This document shows positions 9,727-18,017 of a stretch of DNA of 64,000 nt, in pieces. Every line of letters starts with the position of its first letter. The first letter of the stretch is position 1. Both the position numbers and the translations under genes were made by a program. The stretch covers positions 35,192 to 99,191 of the forward strand of contig CAADYZ010000018.1 of the NCBI GenBank assembly GCA_900753405.1. Reading direction: 5' to 3'. Under the pieces are notes generated by a model. The model did no database searches, was not told where the DNA came from, and saw only the letters and a list, made by a program, of their open reading frames with translations. The stretch comes from Campylobacteraceae bacterium. GTDB lineage: Bacteria > Campylobacterota > Campylobacteria > Campylobacterales > Campylobacteraceae.

Positions 9727-10797
9727 ATGTTTATTGACAGCGCAAAATTTGTAGTCAAAAGCGGCAAAGGCGGAGCAGGGTGCGTGAGTTTTCGCCGTGA
9801 AAAACATGTCCTGCAAGGCGGACCAGACGGCGGAGACGGCGGAGACGGCGGGGATGTGTTTTTCGAGGTGAGTAACAACTCGCACACTTTGGCGTTTTAC
9901 AAGGGCAAGCGACTTTTGAGCGCGGCTAACGGCGAAGCGGGTGCTAGCAAGCGGATGAGCGGCAAAAAGGGCGAGAATTTGACCCTCATCGTCCCGCCGG
10001 GGACTAGCGTTTTGGACGACGAAACGGGTGAGGTTTTGCTTGACTTGACGGAGGATAAACAGCGGGTTTTGTTTTTAAAAGGCGGCAAAGGCGGACTTGG
10101 CAACACTCACTTCAAAAACAGCGTGAATCAAACTCCAACTTACGCCCAAAGCGGACTTGCTGGCGTTGAGTTGAGCGTGAGGTTGGAGCTAAAACTCATC
10201 GCTGATGTCGGTTTGGTCGGCTTTCCAAACGCGGGCAAATCCACGCTGATCTCCGCGGTTTCAAACGCCCGCCCGCAGATCGCAAACTACGAATTCACCA
10301 CGCTTACGCCAAAGCTTGGGCAAGTTGCGGTGGATGAGTTTGACGGGTTTGTGATGGCGGATATTCCGGGGATCATCGAAGGTGCGTCACAAGGGCGAGG
10401 GCTTGGCTTGGAGTTTTTACGCCACATTGAAAGGACAAAAGTTTTGCTTTTTGTCATTGACGCGGCAAGCCACCGTGAAGCAAAGACGCAGTTTGAAGCA
10501 CTTCGCAGCGAGATTAAGAGTTTTAGCGACCAGCTTTTTGCCCGTCCTTTTGGCGTTGTCATTAACAAAATTGACGCCATTTCGCCGCAGCAGAGCAGGG
10601 AGCTTGCACAGACTTTCGCGCGCGAGTTTTGCGGCACAACGCTTGGTGAGTCGGAGGCGTTTTACACGCAAAATGACGAGTTGAAACCAGACTTGTCAAA
10701 GCCGCTCTTCATCCTGCCGATCTCAGCGGCGACAAACGAGGGCTTAAAAGAGCTAAAATTTCTGCTTTTAAAGACGCTAAAAGAGAGCGCAAACTAG
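9727..10797 (+). CDS. obgE: Obg-family GTPase ObgE/CgtA
   Basis: 356 residues, the normal length for Obg. It is a ribosome-associated GTPase acting in 50S assembly and stress control. The N-terminal Obg fold (residues 1-~158) shows the glycine-rich stretches typical of the family (GKGGAGCVSFRREK, GGDGGDGGDVFF). The G domain has G1 GFPNAGKST, a G3 DIPGIIEGA motif and G4 NKID, with the SAA G5 motif near the end. It lacks the C-terminal OCT extension. ATG 9727 has only a weak upstream ribosome-binding site (AAAAAAAGG). It stands between a terminator and a gene-free island. Confidence 0.97.
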   Translation: MFIDSAKFVVKSGKGGAGCVSFRREKHVLQGGPDGGDGGDGGDVFFEVSNNSHTLAFYKGKRLLSAANGEAGASKRMSGKKGENLTLIVPPGTSVLDDETGEVLLDLTEDKQRVLFLKGGKGGLGNTHFKNSVNQTPTYAQSGLAGVELSVRLELKLIADVGLVGFPNAGKSTLISAVSNARPQIANYEFTTLTPKLGQVAVDEFDGFVMADIPGIIEGASQGRGLGLEFLRHIERTKVLLFVIDAASHREAKTQFEALRSEIKSFSDQLFARPFGVVINKIDAISPQQSRELAQTFAREFCGTTLGESEAFYTQNDELKPDLSKPLFILPISAATNEGLKELKFLLLKTLKESAN

Positions 10798-10871
10798 CTT
10801 TTAACTCAAATTCGGTTTTGGCAAACTTACAGCGTTAATTTTGACTTTCTAGTTTTAGATTTAAATCAAAC

Positions 10872-11398
10872 ACTGAAAATTGTAAAAGCAATGTTTCACC
10901 TACACTTTTGCGTCAGCAAAAGTGCTTAAAATTCAAGGCAAAGCCTTGAATTTTCCCGCCGTTATTCGCAAAACCAAAAGTCTAAAATTGTCAAAATCAA
11001 ATTTGATTTAACAAAGTGCCTAAAAATTTAAAAAATCGTAAAAACCAAATTTGGTTTTTACGCAACCATAGAAGCGTTGTCGGGGGTTAGGAGATTTAAA
11101 GGGGGATAAGGGGAGCGACTTCGCAATTCAAGCCCCCTTGTCCACCTTTGAAAAAAGAAACAAATCGCAAAGTCTCCGAAAATTTAAAACTGGAAAAGTC
11201 AAATTTGAGTAAAAAATTGCGGTTTTGCAAAAACCGAATTTGTTTTGCACATTCACAAAATTTTAAATTTGATTTTGACAATTTGGATTTTTGGTTTTGC
11301 AAGTGACGGAATGAAATTTTCAAAGCAACGCTTTGAAAATTTAGGCACTTTTGCTAATACAAAAGTGTAGGTAAAATATTTTTCTTTACAATTTTAAT
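10872..11398. repeat. Element with ~120-bp imperfect terminal inverted repeats
   Basis: Segment 10872-10990 and the reverse complement of 11273-11398 align along their lengths, sharing blocks such as ACCTACACTTTTG, AGCAAAAGTGC and GCAAAACCAAAA. Identity by eye is about three quarters. The interior carries the conserved island core (11034-11130). The ends also contain smaller internal hairpins. It resembles a MITE, but I see no target-site duplication and no transposase. Confidence 0.55.
11034..11395 (+). repeat. Island repeat, copy 1 (with core hairpin)
   Basis: Landmarks are AATCGTAAAAACC, the palindrome AAACCAAATTTGGTTT, CGCAACC, GAAGCGTTGTCGGGG and a hairpin with loop AGCGACTTCGCAATTCAAG (stem AAAGGGGGATAAGGGG against CCCCTTGTCCACCTTT). 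A right part has ACGGAATGAAATTTT, a GCTTTGAAAATTTAGGCAC block and CAAAAGTGTAGGT. The same order recurs in the next two copies. Confidence 0.7.
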
Positions 11399-11500
11399 CC
11401 TCATTTTAGGTTCAAATCCAAAGCTGGAAAGTTAAAATTTCACGCTGCGAATTTGTCAAAACCAAATTTTATTTTGCAAAACGCTCGAATTTGTTTAATC

Positions 11501-11812
11501 AATCGTAAAAACCAAATTTGGTTTTTACGCAACCTTGAAAGCGTGGTCGGGGGATTGGGATTAGAAGGCGGATTTGTGGGAGCGAGTTGCCATTCAAGTC
11601 TCATTGTCCCTCTTTGAAAAAAAGAAGTGAATCGTTAAATCTCAAAAAATTTAAAACTGCTAAAATCAAATTTGGTTTTGACAATTTTAGGCTTTGGTTT
11701 TTCAAATTTCGGAATGAAATTTTAAAAGCAACGCTTTGAAAATTTAGGCACTTTTGCCTTCGCAAAAGTGTAGGTGAAATATTTTTTTACAATCGCATAG
11801 CGAGTTTTTGAA
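11501..11812 (+). repeat. Island repeat, copy 2
   Basis: It has the same succession of landmarks as copy 1 (AATCGTAAAAACC, CGCAACC, GAAAGCGTGGTCGGGG, CGGAATGAAATTTT, CGCTTTGAAAATTTAGGCAC, CAAAAGTGTAGGTGAAAT). The core hairpin is degraded here, with several unpaired positions. Confidence 0.68.
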
Positions 11813-12228
11813 TTTAAATCAGGCGAATCATATCGCGCGGCTGTGTTTGTGGCGGCAAACGCGCAGGTAAAGCATTTTTTTACAATCGCAAGGTAGATTT
11901 GTTGCCAAAAACTTGTAGGTGAAAACATTTTTTACATTTTTCATCCTAATTTTTAGTTAAAACACAAAGTTGAGAGTCAAAATTTTCAAGTAGTAAAATT
12001 GCAAAAACCAAATTTGAAATTCGCAAATTTGAAATTCCAACAAAACTTTGAAATTCAGCCCTCTTTCCGTCTGCAAAACGCAGGCAAAAAACGCTCCACA
12101 CAAAACATCCAACGCTTAAACGCAAAGCGTCAAAATCAAATTTGACCGCTACCGCCACTTAGAGGATTAAAACAATCCTAATTTCTCTCAAAACGCCTTT
12201 TTTAAAGAAATTTTTTAGCAAATCTCAC

Positions 12229-12234
12229 TAAAAT
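12229..12234 (+). promoter_or_regulatory. Candidate -10 box of the dicarboxylate/amino-acid symporter
   Basis: TAAAAT lies about 65 bp upstream of the ATG at 12298, and AAAGGA at 12287-12292 is the ribosome-binding site. No -35 element is evident, as is usual in this phylum. Confidence 0.35.
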
Positions 12235-12297
12235 ATCGCTGCAAATTCAGCCGGTTTGATCCATCGACGGTTTGCCACACTAACTTAAAGGACGCTT

Positions 12298-13470
12298 ATG
12301 AAGCGAGATTTTCTCTTGGTTAAGATCCTCTTAGCCGTTGTTTTTGGCATTAGTTTAGGGCTGTTTTTACGCAGTGGTGAGCACTCGGTTTTGCTGCAAG
12401 CAACCCTTAGCGTGAAATACATCCTCGGGCAGGTCATTTTCTTCGCAGTTCCGCTGGTGATCATCGCCTTTGTCACACCCGCGATCACCCAAATTCGCTC
12501 AAACGCAGGACAGATGACAACTGCCGCGATCCTCATCGCCTACCTCTCGTCGCTTGGAGCGGCGTTGCTTGCAATGCTCGCTGGCTACGCACTCATCCCG
12601 CATCTTGACATCAGCCGCGACATCTCCTCTTTGCTGCCGTTGCCAGAGTTGATCTTCAAGCTTGACATCGCGCCGATGTTTTCGGTCATCTCTTCGCTTG
12701 TCTTTTCGATCTGCTTCGGACTTGCCATAGTCGCGACAAAGTCGGTGACACTGCAACGCATTTTTGACGAGACGCACGCGGTGATGCTCACCCTCATCAA
12801 ACGCCTCATCATCCCGATTTTGCCATTTTTCATCCTCACAACCTTCGCCCAACTTGCTTACACAGGACTGATCACAAAGCAGCTGCCTGCGTTCGTGCAG
12901 ATGGTTTTGATCGTGCTTGTCGGGCATTTCATTTGGCTTTTCGTGCTTTACGCGCTCGGCGGGTTGATCGCGCGTAAAAATCCGCTTCGCCTGCTTCGCT
13001 TCTACGCCCCAGCGTATTTCACCGCCGTTGGGACGATGAGTTCGGCGGCTACGATGTCGGTTGCGCTTGAATGTGCCAGCAAAAGTGACGCCGTCCATCC
13101 GCAAATCGTGCGTTTTGCCATCCCGCTTGGCTCGACAATTCACCTTTGCGGTTCGGTTTTGACGGAGACTTTTTTCGTGATGGGTATCGCCTACATCCTC
13201 ACGGGCGCGTTGCCACCACTTACGATGATGATCCCGTTCATCGTCTTGCTCGGCGTTTTTGCTGTTGGCGCGCCGGGAGTGCCGGGCGGGACTGTCGTCG
13301 CAAGCATCGGCATCATCGTCTCAATCCTTGGCTTTGACGCAACGGCGGTGGCGTTGGTGATGGCGATTTTTGCGGTGCAAGACAGCTTTGGCACAGCGTG
13401 CAATATTACAGGAGACGGGGCAATCGCGTTGATGCTTGACGGAATTTACGCCAAAAAGCTAGACGCTTAG
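12298..13470 (+). CDS. Dicarboxylate/amino acid:cation symporter (DAACS, GltP-like)
   Basis: 390 residues with about eight hydrophobic segments and the family's late signature regions: a serine/glycine-rich segment GTMSSAATMSVALE, the LGSTIHLCGS stretch in the TM7 position, the GAPGVPGGTV turn (HP2) and the TM8 motif AVQDSFGTACNITGD, which corresponds to D-R-x-R-T-x-x-N-V-x-G-D in GltPh-type carriers. Substrate choice among glutamate, aspartate, C4-dicarboxylate or serine cannot be decided. The canonical TM8 Arg positions are replaced here by Ser/Gly. It is a single-gene unit in the inner membrane, framed by a promoter and a hairpin. Confidence 0.9.
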   Translation: MKRDFLLVKILLAVVFGISLGLFLRSGEHSVLLQATLSVKYILGQVIFFAVPLVIIAFVTPAITQIRSNAGQMTTAAILIAYLSSLGAALLAMLAGYALIPHLDISRDISSLLPLPELIFKLDIAPMFSVISSLVFSICFGLAIVATKSVTLQRIFDETHAVMLTLIKRLIIPILPFFILTTFAQLAYTGLITKQLPAFVQMVLIVLVGHFIWLFVLYALGGLIARKNPLRLLRFYAPAYFTAVGTMSSAATMSVALECASKSDAVHPQIVRFAIPLGSTIHLCGSVLTETFFVMGIAYILTGALPPLTMMIPFIVLLGVFAVGAPGVPGGTVVASIGIIVSILGFDATAVALVMAIFAVQDSFGTACNITGDGAIALMLDGIYAKKLDA

Positions 13471-13503
13471 CGCGGTAGCTTGCTTTGCGGCAAGCCTGCA
13501 AAC

Positions 13504-13546
13504 CAAATTCGGTTTTGACATTGTTTAACCATCAAAACCGAATTTG
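13504..13546. terminator. Repeat-derived hairpin downstream of the symporter gene
   Basis: A perfect 15-bp stem (CAAATTCGGTTTTGA at 13504-13518 with TCAAAACCGAATTTG at 13532-13546) has a 13-nt loop. There is no strong T-tract, so termination is likely but not certain. Confidence 0.6.
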
Positions 13547-13737
13547 CCTCTGCTTTTAACTAACGCTTTGAAAATGTTAAAACCAATTTTTTCTTACTTT
13601 CGACCGACTTTTCGCACCAGCCACCAAAACCAAATTCGCCCACATCTCACGGCAACACTTTGAAAATTTGCTGCCGAAACTAAAAACTAAAAGCCTAAAT
13701 TGTCAAAACCAAATTTGGTTTTTGCAAAATCATTAAA

Positions 13738-14040
13738 AAAATCGTAAAAGCCAAATTTGGCTTTTACGCAACCTTGAAAGCGTTGTCGGGGGATTGGGGG
13801 ATAAAAAGGCGGATTTGCGGGAGCGACTTCGCAATTCAAGCCCCGCAAGTCCGCCTTTGAAGAAAAAACAAATTTTCAAATCTAAAAAACTTAAACTGCA
13901 AAAAACAAATTTGGTTTTAACATTTATGGAGTTTCTAATTTGGTTTGAACATTTTTAGATTTTTGGTTTTGCGAGTGACGGTGTGAAATTTCAAGGCAAG
14001 CCTTGAAATTTAGGTGCTTTTGCAACAGCAAACGAAACTA
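13738..14040 (+). repeat. Island repeat, copy 3, with a 17-bp core hairpin
   Basis: It has the same landmarks as copies 1 and 2. The core hairpin is almost perfect here: 13805-13821 (AAAGGCGGATTTGCGGG) pairs with 13842-13858 (CCCGCAAGTCCGCCTTT) with one G-U wobble, and the loop again reads AGCGACTTCGCAATTCAAG. Relative to copy 1, stem bases changed on both sides (TTGC/GCAA against AAGG/CCTT), which keeps the pairing. Confidence 0.72.
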
Positions 14041-14071
14041 AATTTTTGGCGCAAATTTCGCCTCGCAACGC

Positions 14072-15139
14072 CTACAAACTAGCCAAAAATACCCAAAACG
14101 AAGACATCTCACACCTCACACCTTCGCTCTCAAACTCGCCCTCGCCAAAGTTACTAACGACAACCACGCGACTTAGGTCAAGTTTTTTGAAATGCGCTAG
14201 GTTTTTCTTAAACCACAGCCTCACAAAACCCTCGTCCAAAAACGGCTCAACCTTCACGGCGATCTTCTCTTGCGGGATGAAAAAGTCCAGCTCCTTTGTG
14301 AAAAAAACCTCATCAAAGCCGACCAGCTCGCAAAAAAGCATATTTTTGATCAAACTTTTTGGGTTTTTGTGCAAACTTAGGGCGTTTTTTAGCGCAAAAT
14401 TGTAAAAATACGGCTTTGCCTTGCCGCCCTCAAAGCTTGGAAGCAGGGCTAAAAGGTAGTTTGTTTGCGCCTTTTGAAGCGTAGCATACACAAAACTTTT
14501 TGAGATCTTCGCACGGCTTTTTAGCTCCTCGTAAATTTGGTAAGCATTCAGCGTTGCGTCAATCTGCGTTGCCAAAAGTTGCAAAACGCTTAGCTCGTTT
14601 GGGCTGAAATTTGCGCGCAACAGCTCTTGCAGTGAAGCGGTTTTGGCGAGGTCTAAAAGGGCGAAATTTGGCAAATTTCCGCGTTTCATAAACTGCGTGA
14701 AAAGCGTTTTTGCGTCGTAATTTTTCGCAAAAAAGGCGATGAACTCTTCATAGTCAAGCCCAAAAAGCTCAACGCTCTCAAAGCCTTGAAGCCCAGCTTG
14801 CCTCTCTTGGGTGATTACGACTAAGTTTTGGCAAGGAAGTTGTTGCAAAAGCGGCTCGTTTTCCTCCACGCCTGCCACGCCGTCAAGACAAACGGCGTCA
14901 AACTTTGAGAGTTTGACAAACTCGACTGCCTTTTTTAAGCTCACGCCTTCGTTGCGGATGTCGTTGAAGTTGAAGTAAAATGGCGCGTCAAAACGGCTCA
15001 AAAACTGCTTTGCAAGCGTGGTTTTGCCGACTTTTGTGCCGCCTTTTAAGAGAGTTTTACCCTCGCAAAGTGAGATTTTGCGGTCTAAAAAGTTGCCATT
15101 TTTCTCAAAATTTTCGCCCCAAAACTCTAACTTCTTCAC
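14072..15139 (-). CDS. AAA ATPase with C-terminal DUF4143-like region
   Basis: 355 residues. The N-terminus has a P-loop (GGTKVGKTTLA, residues ~33-43) and a Walker-B-like strand FDAVCLDGV, then a helical/winged-helix part and a C-terminal segment like DUF4143 proteins (LLALLPSFEGGKAKPYFYN, then FFIPQEKIAVKVEP). It starts at GTG 15139 preceded by AAGGA. Such ATPases are widespread and often orphan, and their cellular role is poorly known. The gene is the most downstream in a minus-strand series with rnhB, 9 bp away, and its 3' end abuts island repeat copy 3. Confidence 0.7.
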   Translation of the reverse strand: MKKLEFWGENFEKNGNFLDRKISLCEGKTLLKGGTKVGKTTLAKQFLSRFDAPFYFNFNDIRNEGVSLKKAVEFVKLSKFDAVCLDGVAGVEENEPLLQQLPCQNLVVITQERQAGLQGFESVELFGLDYEEFIAFFAKNYDAKTLFTQFMKRGNLPNFALLDLAKTASLQELLRANFSPNELSVLQLLATQIDATLNAYQIYEELKSRAKISKSFVYATLQKAQTNYLLALLPSFEGGKAKPYFYNFALKNALSLHKNPKSLIKNMLFCELVGFDEVFFTKELDFFIPQEKIAVKVEPFLDEGFVRLWFKKNLAHFKKLDLSRVVVVSNFGEGEFESEGVRCEMSSFWVFLASL

Positions 15140-15148
15140 GCTAAATCC

Positions 15149-15742
15149 TTAAAAAAGTCTTGCTTCGTAGATGTTTTTGCAAAAGCTAAGCCGCGTGATC
15201 GGCGTTGGCGGATTGTAGTGCAAAAATTCTAAATGTTGCTTTGTTGCGTAGCCTTTGTGGATCTCGTAACCGACATTTTCAAAAACACGCGCAAACCGCG
15301 TCATCTGCGCGTCTCGTGCCACTTTTGCGAGGATGCTTGCTGCGCTTACTTGCGGGATTTGCGCGTCTGCTTTGACAAGCGTTTGCACGCCCGTGTGGTA
15401 GTTGCAGTTGCCGTCAAAAATGAGCGTTTTTGTGCGAAATTTGTGTTTAAAAACCTCCAAACCTCGCCGCAAACACTCGCTGAGTCCGACTTGGTCGATG
15501 AGGCGGTTGTTAAAAAAGACAAGGAGATGCTCCACAAGCCCAGCTTTTGAGGCGTCAAGCAGCAGCGAATTTAGCCTCTCTCTTGCGGCGGCAGTGAGCT
15601 GTTTTGAGTCATTTAAGCCCAAATTTTGCCACTCAAAACCCTCGTTAAACACGCATCCGCACATCACCAACTCACCAGCAAGCGCACCTCTGCCTGCTTC
15701 GTCTATGCCGCAAATGTTAAAATCAAATTTGATCTGCGCCAT
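15149..15742 (-). CDS. rnhB: Ribonuclease HII
   Basis: 197 residues. It cleaves RNA in RNA-DNA hybrids and single ribonucleotides in DNA. The N-terminal catalytic motif is GIDEAGRG. The second aspartate lies in LIFDGNCNY and the third in ASILAKVARD. The first residues (AQIKFDFN) are encoded by a copy of the dispersed RAATTYG repeat, so the gene start overlaps a repeat. It overlaps the upstream DUF475 gene by 20 bp, so the two are translationally close. Confidence 0.96.
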   Translation of the reverse strand: MAQIKFDFNICGIDEAGRGALAGELVMCGCVFNEGFEWQNLGLNDSKQLTAAARERLNSLLLDASKAGLVEHLLVFFNNRLIDQVGLSECLRRGLEVFKHKFRTKTLIFDGNCNYHTGVQTLVKADAQIPQVSAASILAKVARDAQMTRFARVFENVGYEIHKGYATKQHLEFLHYNPPTPITRLSFCKNIYEARLF

Positions 15743-16769
15743 TTTCGCTCTCTTTGGCGACTTTTTCGTGCGTTTTTTGGCTGTAAATCGAGTGCAAAAA
15801 CGCCGCTAAAATCAGCCCAAAACCGATCGTCCCAGTTAGCATTTCGCTGATGTGGAAGTGGATTTTTAGCAGCATTATCCCGCCTAAAATTAAAATCGCA
15901 TAATGCGCGCCGTGCTCCAAAAAGCGGAATTTCGCAAGTGTTTTTTTCTCGACTAAGAAGATCGTCAAACTTCGCACAAACATCGCCCCAACGCCAAGTC
16001 CGATGGCGATGATGAAGATGTCGCCAGTGAGTGCGAACGCGCCGATGACGCCGTCAAAGCTGAAACTTGCGTCCAAAACTTCGAGATACAAAAAGCCCGC
16101 CAAGCCGTTTGTGGCGACCTTTTGCGTGGCGTTGCTGTGGTTTGCTTGCGCAAGAGCGGGCGAGAAGATGTCGCTAAAAAGGCTGATGAGTGAGTGCAGG
16201 GCAAGCGCGGCAAAATAGCTCATCGCAAGGCTGACATCCTGCGTTAGCCACACGACGCAAAGTCCGATGAGAGTCGCGCACAAAAGGGCGATGTTTTTGC
16301 TGCGTTTTAGGGCATTCACAAGCGGGTTGCTTTCAAAAAATTTCACCCAAACCACGCTTCTTACCTCAAAAAACCACTCGAAAAAGACCATCACCAAAAA
16401 CGCGCCGCCAAAGACGAAAATCTGCCTCTCGCACGACTTTAAAAGGGCGTGGTATTCTTGCGGGTTTTTCACGGCTAGGAAAAACGCCTCGACAAAGCCA
16501 GCACCACTTGCAATGCCGACTATGAGCAGCGGAAAGACAAGCCGCATCCCAAAAACGGCGATCGGAATGCCGAAGATGATGAAGCGGCGTTGCCAAACTG
16601 GCGGCATCGTCTCTAAGACTTTTGCGTTGATGACGGCGTTGTCAAAACTCAAACTCACCTCCAAAAGTGCTAGCAAAAAGCAGATGTAAATCGCGCTGAC
16701 GCCACCCAAGAAAAAGGCAGCTGCAAGCCCGATCGCGGTGATGATGAATGACGAGTAAAAGTATCTCAT
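15723..16769 (-). CDS. DUF475 / TerC-like integral membrane protein
   Basis: 348 residues with about eight or nine hydrophobic segments. The conserved LLALLEVSLSFDNAVINA motif near the start carries the acidic E and DN residues, and a second LDASFSFDGVIGAFA copy lies in the later half, as in TerC/DUF475 proteins linked to metal (often manganese or tellurite) handling. The substrate is unknown. I start at ATG 16769, preceded by AAAGGAGG; the frame runs 16 codons further upstream, but that part is repeat DNA. It is cotranscribed with rnhB. Confidence 0.83.
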   Translation of the reverse strand: MRYFYSSFIITAIGLAAAFFLGGVSAIYICFLLALLEVSLSFDNAVINAKVLETMPPVWQRRFIIFGIPIAVFGMRLVFPLLIVGIASGAGFVEAFFLAVKNPQEYHALLKSCERQIFVFGGAFLVMVFFEWFFEVRSVVWVKFFESNPLVNALKRSKNIALLCATLIGLCVVWLTQDVSLAMSYFAALALHSLISLFSDIFSPALAQANHSNATQKVATNGLAGFLYLEVLDASFSFDGVIGAFALTGDIFIIAIGLGVGAMFVRSLTIFLVEKKTLAKFRFLEHGAHYAILILGGIMLLKIHFHISEMLTGTIGFGLILAAFLHSIYSQKTHEKVAKESENGADQI

Positions 16770-16829
16770 TTGCCTCCTTTTAGGCGTTAGTTTATTCAAA
16801 TTCGGTTTTTGCAACACGGCAATTTGTCA

Positions 16830-16845
16830 AAACCAAATTTGGTTT
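16830..16845. repeat. RAATTYG palindrome just after hisA
   Basis: AAACCAAATTTGGTTT is a perfect 16-bp palindrome between hisA and the DUF475 gene. A second half-copy (AAATTCGGTTTTTGC) lies ~15 bp further on. It may act as an operon boundary. Confidence 0.6.
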
Positions 16846-16851
16846 AAGCGG

Positions 16852-17571
16852 TTAAGAAAGGGCGATTTTAAACGCCTCTTTTAGGTCGATTTTTCCTTCG
16901 TAAAAGGCTTTTCCGACTATGACGCCAGCGATTTTGCGGCTGTTTTTAACCGCGATGATGTCATCTAGCGAGGCGACTCCGCCACTTGCGATCACCTCGA
17001 CTCCTGTGGCTGCGGCGGCGATCTCTTCGGTGAATTTGAGGTTTAAGCCGCTAAGCGTGCCGTCTTGTGAGATGTCGGTGGCGATGATGGCTGCGACTCC
17101 GCAGTTTGCAAACTCTTTGGCAAGGTGGCTTGCTTCAACTTCGCTAACCTCCGCCCAACCTTGCGTGGCGACCTTGCCACCGAGTGCGTCAATGCCAACG
17201 GCTACGCAAAACTCTTCTGCCATCTGCTTTACGAATTCTGGATTTGTGAGCGCGACTGAGCCTAAAATGACGCGGTTTGCTCCTGCGTTGAGGTAATGTT
17301 TTGCGACTTCGCGCGAGCGAATTCCGCCGCCGATTTCGACTTTGAGTGAAGTGCGGGAGATGATCTTTTCGATGACGCTAAAATTTCGCGCCTCGCCCGC
17401 AAACGCTCCGTCAAGATCGACTATGTGAAGCCACTTCGCACCCAAATCCTCAAACTGCTTTGCTAACTCCCAAGGAGCGTGAGAGTAGATTTTCGCGCTA
17501 CTCATCTGCCCCTTTAAAAGCCGCACCGCCTTGCCCTCTTTAAGGTCGATCGCTGGTAGGATATTCATCAT
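16852..17571 (-). CDS. hisA: HisA: phosphoribosylformimino-AICAR ribotide isomerase
   Basis: 239 residues, a (beta/alpha)8 barrel catalysing the fourth step of histidine biosynthesis. The catalytic aspartate near the N-terminus is in PAIDLKEGK. The phosphate-binding motifs are IGGGIRS and ASGGVAS, and the second catalytic Asp is in ATDISQDGT. The start at ATG 17571 overlaps the stop of the upstream HIT gene (ATGATGA context), indicating translational coupling. A second ATG directly follows. No other his gene is present in the window. Confidence 0.96.
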   Translation of the reverse strand: MMNILPAIDLKEGKAVRLLKGQMSSAKIYSHAPWELAKQFEDLGAKWLHIVDLDGAFAGEARNFSVIEKIISRTSLKVEIGGGIRSREVAKHYLNAGANRVILGSVALTNPEFVKQMAEEFCVAVGIDALGGKVATQGWAEVSEVEASHLAKEFANCGVAAIIATDISQDGTLSGLNLKFTEEIAAAATGVEVIASGGVASLDDIIAVKNSRKIAGVIVGKAFYEGKIDLKEAFKIALS

Positions 17572-17945
17572 TTTTCTCCAAATTCTGCGCTTAAACGCTC
17601 GCTCAAAAAACGGCTAAATTCTGGCTTTTTCAGCTCTCTTTTTGCCCCTTCGCGCTGCTTTACACCCCACATCGACTCTGGAAAAAAGCTGTCGTCTTTA
17701 AAGCGGGCTTGGATGTGGATATGCACGCGCGGGCAGTAGTTCGCAAAGCTCGCCCAATTCACCTTCTCAGGCTTGTAAAACTCGATCATCGCCCTCTCGC
17801 ACACAAGTGCTGCCCTAAACAGCCTCTCTCGCGTCTTCTCGCAAAGCTGGCTGATCTCTTTTGTCTCGTTGTTGGTAAAAATTTTCACCCACGCAATCTC
17901 GCTCTCTTCAAATTCCACGCGCAAAAACTCGTCAGTGTAAATCAC
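17568..17945 (-). CDS. HIT-family protein
   Basis: 125 residues. The triad motif HIHIQ near residue 75-80 fits the H-x-H-x-Q variant of histidine-triad nucleotide hydrolases/transferases, here followed by ARFKDD. It starts at GTG 17945 with AAAGGAGG upstream. It overlaps hisA by four bases. The natural substrate is unknown. The final histidine of the classic HxHxH motif is replaced by Gln, as in Fhit-like or galactose-1-phosphate-uridylyltransferase-like members. Confidence 0.75.
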   Translation of the reverse strand: MIYTDEFLRVEFEESEIAWVKIFTNNETKEISQLCEKTRERLFRAALVCERAMIEFYKPEKVNWASFANYCPRVHIHIQARFKDDSFFPESMWGVKQREGAKRELKKPEFSRFLSERLSAEFGEK

Positions 17946-18017
17946 GCCGCCTCCTTTTGTAATTTTAAGGCGATTTTAGCTAATTTTGTTTAAACGAATG
18001 TTACAAAAAGGGCGAAA

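Larger units (their letters stand above)
10798..12297. other. 1.5-kb gene-free island of repeated non-coding DNA
   Basis: No convincing reading frame exists on either strand. The DNA consists of two direct repeats of about 470 bp (roughly 11034-11500 and 11501-12000), a left segment (10872-10990) that is an inverted copy of the right part of the first unit (11273-11398), and many single RAATTYG repeats. The island ends in the promoter and ribosome-binding region of the downstream symporter. Its density of palindromes and lack of coding potential suggest mobile or structured-RNA elements rather than decayed genes. Confidence 0.7.
13471..14071. other. 601-bp gene-free spacer with terminator and third island repeat
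   Basis: It contains the symporter's terminator-like hairpin, scattered RAATTYG repeats and island copy 3. No credible gene is seen. The spacer lies between two convergent genes, so no promoter is expected. Confidence 0.65.

Noticed and set aside
10798..14071. CRISPR array in the repeat islands
   Set aside because: Repeats are irregularly spaced, on both strands, of variable length, and lack unique spacers of constant size. No cas genes are present.
15723..16817. Longer DUF475 protein starting at 16817
   Set aside because: The extra 16 codons come from repeat DNA (QKPNLNK type), whereas AAAGGAGG lies directly before ATG 16769.
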